From Marthasterias glacialis (Eukaryota; Echinodermata; Asteroidea; Forcipulatida; Asteriidae), in NCBI GenBank assembly GCA_911728455.2, contig OU452228.1:3162001-3226000 (forward strand): a stretch of 64,000 bases of DNA, in the 5' to 3' direction. The stretch's first letter is position 1. Every line of letters begins with the position of its first letter. Of the stretch, positions 27,901 to 33,544 are shown piece by piece. The notes beneath the pieces are model-generated. The model had not been told where the DNA came from, made no database searches, and saw only the letters and a list, made by a program, of their open reading frames with translations. The position numbers and the translations under genes are program-made.

Positions 27901-28288
27901 GTACCCATAAAAAACAAATATATCAATCAAATTTGAAAAGTAGTCAAAACATGATTGAGAATGTTTGAATTGTCTTTTATTACTGAAGTGGAGGAGCTTG
28001 ATCAGAGATTAAAATATTGAATTGAAACTCGTACAACTTTGTAAAAGAACAAAGTCCGTCCCCAGGATTTGCTTGATTTATATAGCGAGACCGATTGTGC
28101 CGGTCATTGGATCAATCAGCACAACAGTCTGATCAGCCAAATGTGATATGACATTGAAAACCAAGACTTTATTACAAAATTAGCAAATTGCTTAAAAATG
28201 TTTCTTCTCACTGCGTATTGTGTCAGTTTTCTCAAGAACAAATTTTGTATATTTTTTGTATACAGGATTTGAATTCACCGAAGTCTGA
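780..28288 (+). CDS. LMO7: LMO7/LIMCH1-like PDZ and LIM domain protein (5'-partial)
   Basis: Fifteen exons join in one open frame with matching intron phases: 780-903, 6302-6490, 10312-10623, 11375-11501, 13344-13505, 15037-15268, 16044-16110, 17318-18040, 20111-20206, 20413-20764, 22051-23340, 23704-24212, 25379-25558, 27511-27613 and 28266-28288. The 4489 coding bases give about 1495 residues. In order they encode basic/Ser-rich segments, a PDZ domain with a GFGF carboxylate-binding loop, a Pro/Ala repeat and acidic region, a Glu/Lys/Arg-rich coiled coil, a [12 protein letters not shown] motif typical of LMO7/LIMCH1, and a complete LIM zinc domain near the C terminus. Family members are actin- and junction-associated scaffolds. 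A PDZ domain fits LMO7 rather than vertebrate LIMCH1, but an invertebrate gene may be ancestral to both. The CH domain expected at the N terminus is not here, so the gene starts left of the window. Extra or alternative exons may be missing from this model. Confidence 0.85.
904..6301 (+). other. intron of LMO7-like gene
   Basis: Intron of about 5.4 kb without a convincing exon. It holds a G-rich run at about 3340-3361, a short copy of the ACTAGGTGGCAGCAGAC inverted-repeat element at 3762-3911 and several homopolymer tracts. The open frames within it look random. Confidence 0.5.
3762..3911. mobile_element. short inverted-repeat element (copy 2, CTCF-like termini)
   Basis: The left end carries ACACTAGGTGGCAGCAGACT and the right end a diverged inverse copy (GTCTGCTTCCACCTATCAG) followed by AAAAGTCTCC. 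Both ends and the TTGTTTACGTAG-like interior match the larger copy at 12162-12490. It is a deletion derivative of the same family. Confidence 0.75.
6302..6490 (+). CDS. LMO7: LMO7-like exon b, Ser/Pro-rich
   Basis: The exon follows a CCCTAG acceptor and ends before GTCAGT, with phase 0 at both ends (63 codons). The product is basic, Ser/Pro/Gln-rich and disordered, beginning [12 protein letters not shown]. This fits the linker upstream of the PDZ domain in LMO7-type proteins. An overlapping open frame from 6213 is a shadow. Confidence 0.6.
6541..6560. repeat. CT microsatellite
   Basis: A (CT)n run of about ten units lies just after the donor of exon b, in the intron. Confidence 0.9.
7201..7336. 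mobile_element. short inverted-repeat element, AGGCCGTTTT type
   Basis: The left end reads ATAGGCCGTTTTGAAAATCC and continues with GGCTTTGGCTCTGGCTTAGG. The right end has an inverse GGAGCCCAAGCCCAAGCTG followed by a TTTTGATTAGGGCC end. Similar GGCTT/AAGCC-rich palindromes occur at about 29760-29850 and 42130-42270, and a better preserved relative at 62159-62441. Confidence 0.5.
10312..10623 (+). CDS. LMO7: LMO7-like exon c
   Basis: This phase 0-0 exon of 104 codons lies between an ACAG acceptor and CGG|GTAAGG. It carries a charged segment [20 protein letters not shown], then a basic Ser-rich part ending KEEKR. It is clearly richer in codon-like composition than the flanking introns and lies directly before the PDZ exons. 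Confidence 0.75.
11375..11501 (+). CDS. LMO7: LMO7-like exon d, N-terminal half of PDZ domain
   Basis: It begins after TTCTTAG and ends in phase 1 before GTATTA. It encodes [20 protein letters not shown] followed by TIIGGSD: the first PDZ strand, the GFGF carboxylate-binding loop and the following strand. The PDZ domain is split by the next intron. Confidence 0.9.
11636..11737. repeat. dispersed palindromic repeat
   Basis: GAGCTCGATTTCTCAAAG at the left is mirrored by CTTTGTGAAATCGAGCCC at the right, about 100 bp apart. The sequence between is not coding. It lies in the intron that splits the PDZ domain. Confidence 0.65.
12162..12490. mobile_element. MITE with about 45-bp terminal inverted repeats resembling CTCF sites
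   Basis: Left arm 12162-12208 and right arm 12443-12490 are inverse copies with a few mismatches. Both contain ACACTAGGTGGCAGCAGAC or its near copy. The 329-bp element has no transposase. A shorter copy lies at 3762-3911. It sits in the intron between the two PDZ exons. Confidence 0.85.
12591..12995. mobile_element. MITE with TTAAAGGC-type termini (TTAA ends)
   Basis: The left end TTAAAGGCAGGGTATACC with TTTGGTAATT is mirrored by ATACCAAAGGCATCCCTTGC with ATTTAA at the right. TTAA is present at both ends, as expected for elements that duplicate TTAA (piggyBac or Kolobok type). There is no coding capacity. I recall similar elements as common in sea stars, but this was not checked. Confidence 0.8.
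13082..13297 (+). pseudogene. LINE reverse-transcriptase C-terminal relic
   Basis: An open frame ending at TAG 13295-13297 encodes [20 protein letters not shown], then DLLKWDTGL and DRDIWTKV. This is the typical end of non-LTR retrotransposon polyproteins (W-P-x-H-G, R-G-R-P, D-x-x-x-x-D-T-G-L, D-R-x-x-W). Only about 65 residues remain, so it is a severe 5' truncation. CTTGTCAGGGT occurs at both edges (13084 and 13286) and could be a target-site duplication. Confidence 0.7.
13344..13505 (+). CDS. LMO7: LMO7-like exon e, C-terminal half of PDZ domain
   Basis: It enters in phase 1 after GGGCAG and leaves in phase 1 before GTACGC. It encodes [20 protein letters not shown] and the last PDZ helix and strand ([11 protein letters not shown]). 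With the previous exon it forms a complete PDZ domain of about 85 residues. The frame stays open past the donor into the intron without PDZ-like content. Confidence 0.9.
13576..14055. repeat. degenerate triplicated segment (about 150 bp x 3)
   Basis: Three successive blocks (about 13576-13712, 13735-13866 and 13920-14055) share the order GAGCTGGTTTTCC, TTGATTC/ATGA, GGTATCTATTATTGA, TCACTAAAATCATT and CTGTGGTCAGT, with heavy divergence. The array lies in an intron and is non-coding. Confidence 0.65.
14318..14458. repeat. tandem duplication (about 71-bp unit, 2 copies)
   Basis: GAGTCTCTTTGGAATAAGCT, GGTTTATGATGGTACTACAT and ACATTACTGGT appear twice in succession, starting at about 14318 and 14389, with only a few differences. 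Confidence 0.85.
14491..14785. repeat. dispersed repeat, CTGTTGGTAAGTG family (copy C)
   Basis: It starts CTGTTGGTAAGTGTGCATCT and ends near CCTATGGGCTCCTTGTAATC and GAATGAAGTGAGCATGGCTT. The same ordered blocks occur at 31381-31678 and 31968-32302. The interior of this copy is disrupted. Confidence 0.6.
15037..15268 (+). CDS. LMO7: LMO7-like exon f, basic and helical region
   Basis: This phase 1-to-2 exon follows TTGCACAG and ends before GTACGC. It has a Ser/Thr/Arg-rich stretch, then a helix ([20 protein letters not shown]) and an Arg/Glu-rich coiled-coil start. It sits just after the PDZ domain. Confidence 0.8.
16044..16110 (+). CDS. LMO7: LMO7-like exon g (67 bp)
   Basis: This short exon lies between TATCTTCAG and CCAGAG|GTAAGT. 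It enters in phase 2, completes a Gly codon and encodes [20 protein letters not shown] before leaving in phase 0. Both splice sites are strong and the frame matches both neighbours. It is too short to appear as a long open frame. Confidence 0.75.
17318..17535 (+). repeat. coding minisatellite, Pro/Ala/Asp-rich
   Basis: Units built from GCCCCAGCTGACCCTGCT and GCCCCAGCTGCCCCAGCT recur between about 17340 and 17530 inside an exon, in frame. All unit lengths are multiples of three, so changes in copy number would keep the frame open. Confidence 0.85.
17318..18040 (+). CDS. LMO7: LMO7-like exon h with Pro/Ala repeat and acidic region
   Basis: This 723-bp phase 0-0 exon follows CAAACAG and ends before GTGAGT. 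Its first third is a minisatellite-like run of Ala-Pro-Ala-Asp-Pro and Ala-Ala-Pro codons; the rest is acidic and disordered (for example [15 protein letters not shown]). No domain is recognised. The repeat number is likely to vary between individuals. A degenerate copy of part of this exon lies in the next intron at 18225-18337. Confidence 0.8.
18225..18337 (+). pseudogene. degenerate duplicate of part of LMO7-like exon h
   Basis: The stretch from GTTTTCAAATCTGG through GAAGGGGTCAGAAGTG repeats exon sequence at about 17632-17757 with scattered substitutions and an internal deletion. It lies in the following intron and is not expected to be spliced in. It directly precedes the 41-bp minisatellite. 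Confidence 0.85.
18357..18643. repeat. 41-bp tandem repeat (7 copies)
   Basis: Units starting GCCACTGTAGCTTATAAGCG begin at 18357, 18398, 18439, 18480, 18521, 18562 and 18603, a constant 41-bp step with few mismatches. The seventh copy is diverged. The array lies in an intron of the LMO7-like gene. Confidence 0.95.
20111..20206 (+). CDS. LMO7: LMO7-like exon i, acidic
   Basis: This 32-codon phase 0-0 exon follows CTCATCCAG and ends before GTAAAT. It encodes [20 protein letters not shown] and a basic tail. It has no domain; it continues the disordered linker. Confidence 0.7.
20413..20764 (+). CDS. LMO7: LMO7-like exon j, Pro/Ser-rich
   Basis: It starts after ATTGCAG in phase 0 and ends in phase 1 before GTAGTA. 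It encodes a Pro/Ser/Phe-rich linker ([20 protein letters not shown]) and a basic stretch [20 protein letters not shown], which may be a short linear motif region. Confidence 0.8.
22051..23340 (+). CDS. LMO7: LMO7-like exon k, long charged coiled coil
   Basis: This 1290-bp phase 1-1 exon follows TCTATTTCAG and ends before GTAAGA. After about 55 polar residues it encodes roughly 280 residues that are almost all Glu, Lys, Arg, Gln, Leu and Ala, a long single alpha-helix or coiled coil as in LMO7/LIMCH1 and caldesmon-like proteins. The end is polar ([20 protein letters not shown]). Several long open frames on the other strand are shadows of its biased composition. Confidence 0.9.
23704..24212 (+). 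CDS. LMO7: LMO7-like exon l with [12 protein letters not shown] motif
   Basis: It enters in phase 1 after TTCAAAAG and leaves in phase 0 before GTAAGT. It begins [20 protein letters not shown], the motif conserved upstream of the LIM domain in LMO7 and LIMCH1. A basic region ([20 protein letters not shown]) follows. Confidence 0.9.
25379..25558 (+). CDS. LMO7: LMO7-like exon m, first LIM zinc finger
   Basis: This phase 0-0 exon lies between a long pyrimidine tract ending CCCTCAG and TTCAGG|GTGGGT. After a Pro/Gln-rich lead it encodes the first half of a LIM domain, with zinc ligands CSNC and HIEC, split before the second finger. Confidence 0.9.
25559..27510 (+). other. intron splitting the LIM domain
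   Basis: This intron of about 1.95 kb separates the two zinc fingers of the LIM domain. I see only AT-rich sequence with no exon or repeat that I can name. Confidence 0.5.
27511..27613 (+). CDS. LMO7: LMO7-like exon n, second LIM zinc finger
   Basis: It follows CCATACAG in phase 0 and ends in phase 1 before GTAAGA. It supplies CCVC and CQNC, giving all eight zinc ligands together with the previous exon. Confidence 0.9.
27758..27901 (-). pseudogene. LINE reverse-transcriptase C-terminal relic (frameshifted)
   Basis: On the minus strand the frame reads [20 protein letters not shown], then shifts by one base to [20 protein letters not shown] and reaches a stop. RGRPKLRWxDxV followed by a Leu/Arg-rich tail is the usual C terminus of another LINE type than the one at 13.1 kb. 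It lies in the last intron of the LMO7-like gene, antisense to it. Confidence 0.55.
28266..28288 (+). CDS. LMO7: LMO7-like terminal exon (C-terminal tail)
   Basis: A TTTTGTATACAG acceptor is followed by two bases that complete the phase-1 Gly codon, then FEFTEV and TGA. A very short tail right after the LIM domain suits LMO7-type proteins. The call depends on phase and acceptor quality only. The 3' UTR would follow, with a possible AATAAA at 29633. Confidence 0.6.
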
Positions 28289-31200
28289 CGAGATGTTCAT
28301 TTGACCGAAGCTTATGAAGACTTGTTTCAATGGTGTATTTAGGGATATTAAATATCAAAATGGTTGAAGTGAAATGATTGATGGTATGTAAATCTAGGCT
28401 CAATTTCATGGCACTGCATACCAACTCCATTCTGCACTTCTAATTGCAATTCTCTATGTACAGAGTAAGTTTTGTGAGTGAAAAGTTCATAGCTTGGTGA
28501 AGGGCAGAAGCAAAATTCTTCAATGAAATATGAAGTAAGCTAAACTTGTTATCATGTAGTTTCTTTGGCTTCTGTAAATATGGTAAGTGGTGTCATAAAA
28601 TGAAGCCACATGTACCAGGACTTACAGAATTTCAACCTGTCTCGTTTCTTCTTTAGCAGGGGGACAAAATCAATTGTTTTCAGTCTTTTTGTCTATTGTT
28701 GCATACCAAACTTAACGTAGAATACTTTGTTATTTTTTTTTACAAAATATTTAATTGTCTTGATGAAAGTATTTGACAGTTTTTTGTTTATCAATTATGT
28801 ACCAACTTGGGGCTATTTGTGTTGGGCTGCTTTTTCCCAGTTTTGTTACTCAAGATAGATAAATTTACACAAAACATGTGAAATTGGCGAGTTGGCGAGT
28901 TTTCATTGATGCGATAATCCTCAAGGTTAGTCACTTTTTTCCTCTTCTAGTAGAAAATAATGTCTTACCTACCAAAACAATTTAATCTTTAAAATGTTAA
29001 CTTGTTCCTCTTACATTTTTCTATAATTTACCTCATTCTCATTTCTTGAGGAATGAGAAACAAACAAACAAACACATTTGGAGGTCACATGACTTTGTTG
29101 TCAATCAACAGCATTATGTAAAAACGTCAATCCAATGCCAGGGAATTTCATTGTTTTTTCTTCTTGTAATCATACCCAAACTTTCTAGTCAAGTTGTGTT
29201 GATAAACCGCTGCCCTAGATTTGTTTTGATATATAAAAAGTTAATTTGCATAATAACGAGGCTTAGAAATCGATCTGTAATGCCATTTGTTTTGTAAGCT
29301 TGTAAAGTTTTAGTTGTGGTTTAGGATTCAAAAGTGTGATGTACACATGTACTCAGATGGTTACGGGAAACTGGGAAATCTCAGTTTAAAATTTGATTTG
29401 AAATGTTGTGCACTAAATTTAAATTTGCTTTCAACAAGTACGTTCATAGGAATATTATGAAGTTAACACAGGTCAGTTCCAAGAAAAGTATTTTAACAAA
29501 TCAATCATCAAAATTCAACCTAGAGTATTACACTTTTTCTTCCATGTTTATAAAAGTTGATTTGTTTTGTATCAATCTGTTTTGATGAGCAGCTTGTATA
29601 TTCAGTGGTAATATTTTATACTTTGATATAAAAATAAAGGCAAAGGTGCGTACTGTAAAATATATGTAGGGCTACTAAAGTAGACAGTTTTTTGTTAAAC
29701 CTTTAGTCAAATCTTGGTGAGGCCATCTTGTTTATCTCCCATGTAACTTCGGCCTTTTTTTAAAACCAAAGCTTCGGCTTGAGTTCCGTACAAGGCTTTA
29801 AACAGGTGGACAGAGCCTAAGCCAGAACCCAAGCCGTGGTTCTGGAAGAGCCAGAAAGCTGTGCCCACTTTGGTATAATGACAATCTGTATTCATTAAGG
29901 CAATGGCACATAGGGAACATATCAAGATGGAAGCAGCCGGATGAAGATCTCATGAAATAGTTTGTTTGTATTCTGCCAGGCAAGTCTAGATAACACTGTG
30001 ATGCAGTTTTACATTGCTGATCTATCATAACCGAAGTATTCATGTAAGAGATTGGTAACCAGGCTTTATATTTGCCCTTTGAAAAAAGTAGGACAATCTG
30101 ATTGAATACAAGGGCTGGTATTGACCCCATGCACTGATATCACTCATGGCTATTGTCTGCCCATGGTCTGACATTATGGGAATCCAATTGCATGTAAAGA
30201 ACACTATACTGTATAACACTGTAGGTAACTGACTCCCAAAATGGTGTAACCAAGATCTAGTGTAGTGGTGCCAGTGTCAGGTGATTTGGGTCATCAGGCA
30301 TTTATAGACCCTTTTTCAGGCTATTTAATAAAAATCTAACTGATTGTGGGAAATCAGATGAAATAGGAAGAATATCATGCCTGTTAACCTTTTTCCCCAA
30401 ATCTTAATTCAGTGAAATTACTTTTCCTTTATTCTTTTGATTTCAGAAATTAATCCGAACTTAGACTATTGTATTCTGTTGATTTTATTTCTTTTCATTT
30501 GTGAAAAGGGCTGCAGATGTTTGGATTGTACTCTAACCTCAAGTGGTAAAAAACTTGTTGCTTAAACTTTGTTTAGAATGCTGCATTGCCATTGACTGTG
30601 TTCCATAGAATTGTGTAGTTTAAACAATACAAATGAAAAAAAAAATTGGTTGCTAATTACCTTTGATACAAAGAAACAAACGCTGTTAGTGTATGTTAAA
30701 ACCCGTACTCCTTAGTACCTTCAGCTGGAAACTCTCATAAAGATTGGAATGTTTGGCCCAGTGATGAGCAATTGTTATTTGGGCTTACAGTCCTCAATCC
30801 TCCACAATCCGATCAGACAACTTCCTGAAGAGGATTTGGGAGGATTAAAATTAAAGAGTACCTTTAAAGCAGCAGCTTATAGTGCTTTTATGTTATGCAT
30901 TAATTGTTTATACTGATGGAAATAGGCAGGTACCTATGACACAGTATCCTATATAAAACTCATCAAAGTTATATACTGTACTCAAGGAACTATACCAAGA
31001 TATTCATTTAACGCAGCAACTTACTAACATACTGTATATATAGAACCTAACATTACTACAATTCACTCACAAGGTATTCAGTAGCTTTTGAAATTCATAT
31101 TAAGCAAAGAGATAATGAACAAAGTGTATTCAATGACTGCAAATCTGCCTTCCTTAAACCACAGATCAATATTTTAATACTCTGATAAAAGATTTAAAAA

Positions 31201-31380
31201 AGAAAACGATATTTCTAATATTTGTGTACAGAATGTGGTTATGTATATTTTTGGATTTTTATGATGAAATAAAACATCACATTGGCTAACAACGATTCAG
31301 AATGTGTACATGTTGACTTCATTCATACATAGATGTAAAGTTGATCCAGTTCTCTATCGTGGTTTAATAGAGAACTAACT

Positions 31381-31678
31381 GTCATTACATCAAATGGGTG
31401 CGTATCTCCTGCACACCCAAAATGTTTGCTACTTCCAGCTCAAAAGCTGGGATTCGTTTGTGTATAATTTTACCAAAAAGCACCCATTTCATCTTTCAAA
31501 AGCATTTGTTATGACAGAAACTGTTAACTCTGAAAAGACCTTAGTCTTTGAAGAACGTATGTCCAATTATTAAGTTTTTCTTGCATAAATCAACAAAGAA
31601 AACCTAGTTCAATGGAACTCATATGGGCTTCCGATAATCAGTGGAGCTGGTTCGTGTGAAGTGGGCGTGGCTTAGGGA
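31381..31678. repeat. dispersed repeat, CTGTTGGTAAGTG family (copy A)
   Basis: It shares, in order, GCTACTTCCAGCTCAAAAGC, TTATGACAGAAACT, GTCTTTGAAGAAC, TTTTCTTGCATAAAT, CATATGGGCTTCCGATAATC and TGAAGTGGGCGTGGCTTA with copy B about 590 bp further on. Confidence 0.8.
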
Positions 31679-31967
31679 TAGAAATAATACTTTTATGATA
31701 AATAGTGGCTACGGTACCTTTTATTTGAATAAATGGAGCAAAATTATGAACTTTAATTTGGCAATGTTCTGGAACATGGGGAGTTAACTGTCTGATGACT
31801 TTTATCACAGTTTGCTCCTGTCCATGCTAAATACATGTGATCGAACCGAGGCTCCCAGGGAAATACACTGGTCCCCTCCTTGTATATCAGAGAGGTCTGT
31901 TAAATAATTCCAGTTACATATTTTTGAGAGTATTTGAGGCTTTCTTAATAAATCTAAGCCAGTACTA

Positions 31968-32302
31968 CTCTGTTGGTAAGTCACTGCTGCATGCCCACAG
32001 TGATCGCTACTTCAGGTTCCAAAGCTGGCTGGCATGCGTTTGTGTTTTAGTTTACCAAAATTCTCCCATTCCATCATTCAAAGGCGTTTCTTATGACAGA
32101 AACTTATAATTCTAAGAGGACCTCCAGTCTTTGAAGAACATGTGTAAAAGTCAAGTCCAATTATCAACATTTTCTTGCATAAATTATCAAGAAAAACTAC
32201 CTCAATGCAACTCCTATGGGCTTCTGGTAATCAGTGGAGCCAGTTCGTATGAAGTGGGCGTGGCTTACATACAGTGGAATTACATCACACTTACCAACAG
32301 GA
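31968..32302. mobile_element. dispersed repeat, CTGTTGGTAAGTG family (copy B, with inverted ends)
   Basis: It begins CTGTTGGTAAGTCACTGC and ends CACACTTACCAACAG, an inverse match of about 13 bp, so it may be a non-autonomous DNA transposon of about 335 bp. It is the best-preserved of three copies in the window. Confidence 0.7.
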
Positions 32303-32384
32303 CAGATATAGTTTTCCTGATCCCCCATTTCTTCCCTCTCCCCTCTTGAACATAAAAAAATAAGAAACACGCCGTCTAATGCTT

Positions 32385-32560
32385 CATTTCACCCACACAA
32401 GGACAAAAAAAGGTCTTATAAATATTTGCATTTTGTGGGTATTCAGAGGCAATTTTTGTGTAATCCCTGATTACAGACCTTTGTCCTTTTGTTCCAAGAG
32501 GATTACGAGACATTGAGAGGCTTCCACCATTGTTCATTCATTGTATTTCGGCTGAATGGA
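32385..32560. repeat. dispersed repeat (copy 1 of 2)
   Basis: GGACAAAAAAAGGTCTTATA, then CAATTTTTGTGTAATCCC, CCTTTGTCCTTTTGTTCCAA and GAGGCTTCCACCATTGTTCA recur in the same order and orientation at 35255-35410. Both copies are non-coding. Confidence 0.85.
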
Positions 32561-32917
32561 GGTAAGTCAGAGTGAGTTTGCAATCGAGCCATGGTTCCAT
32601 GTTTAGTACCACTCCTATGTCGTAGGTAAAGCCCAATATTTTGCAATTCACGCTGTGTGAATTTAACATTTTCTCGGTTGAGTAACAAAACGGACGATCC
32701 AACAAAGAATCTTTCTTCTCTTGACATTGTCAAGTCGGGGTTTCTTTGTGCCAGTGGTACCCTCAAAGAAAAATGAATCCGGCAATTCCACAAAAAAAAT
32801 CCCACCAGGGGGACGGGACAATCCCGGCAGCAACTGGTTAAATAATTTTTTACAAAACTTTGTCACCTCAATTTGTTTTTACAAAAATTTGTGACCTCAC
32901 TAAGGTCAAGGAGTTGA

Positions 32918-33544
32918 TCAACTTATTTCCAAGCAATACACATAATCATCCCTGCAACCAACGACTAAGTAATCACCAACAACCACTGGGGATGAAAACA
33001 CTTCACCAGGTAGTTGACAGGAAGCAGTGACCTCTCCTGACACAAGGTCAAAAACCATTACTGACCCCTCCGTGGAGCAAACAGCCACAAACAAACCAGC
33101 CATGCAGCCATCAGAATCAATCTGATTGGATACCATGGGAGGCTGTAGTCTTACTCCCTTGGACATGTTTCCAGAACTCTCTGCTTTTTTGGACTCCAAA
33201 CACCCAAGACACGTATGTATGGCACAATCACTTGGACCAAGGTCTTTAAAGCATGTCCGATGGTTCTTGGCCATTTTGGGATCGGAGAGTCTATGATTCC
33301 TAAAGATGAATGGCGAAGCATACACTGCAGATGGCATCCTGTACTGCCAATGTAGCTTGCCTGATGTGAGAGATACACAGTAAACATGATGGTCATGTGA
33401 ACCAAAGACAATGCTGGAATCTTGAGCCGAGTGATGGATGGAACTATAAGGTACGTTGAGAGTCAGTGATGGAAGGTTTTTTGTGGCTGATGTTGATAGA
33501 CAAGGTGATGAGAAGATTGGTCCATCCGTTGAGAAGCTCCACAG
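32918..33544 (-). CDS. AASDH: AASDH terminal exon 14
   Basis: It follows TTATTTTAG and runs 209 codons to TGA at 32918-32920. It encodes LWSFSTDGPIFSSPC, FGSHDHHVYCVSLTSGKLHW and GEVFSSPVVVGDYLVVGCRD, then DYVYCLEIS, the conserved C terminus. An extra segment with several Cys (about residues LSDPKMAKNHRTC to QPPMVSNQ) interrupts the blades relative to the human protein. Confidence 0.93.
   Translation of the reverse strand: MWSFSTDGPIFSSPCLSTSATKNLPSLTLNVPYSSIHHSAQDSSIVFGSHDHHVYCVSLTSGKLHWQYRMPSAVYASPFIFRNHRLSDPKMAKNHRTCFKDLGPSDCAIHTCLGCLESKKAESSGNMSKGVRLQPPMVSNQIDSDGCMAGLFVAVCSTEGSVMVFDLVSGEVTASCQLPGEVFSSPVVVGDYLVVGCRDDYVYCLEIS

Larger units (their letters stand above)
28289..32917. other. 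intergenic and 3' UTR region between convergent genes
   Basis: This stretch between the LMO7-like stop codon and the AASDH stop codon has no gene I can support. It should contain both 3' UTRs. AATAAA at 29633-29638 is a candidate polyadenylation signal for the plus-strand gene. It also holds two copies of a dispersed repeat (31.4 and 32.0 kb) and part of another at 32.4 kb. Confidence 0.5.
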
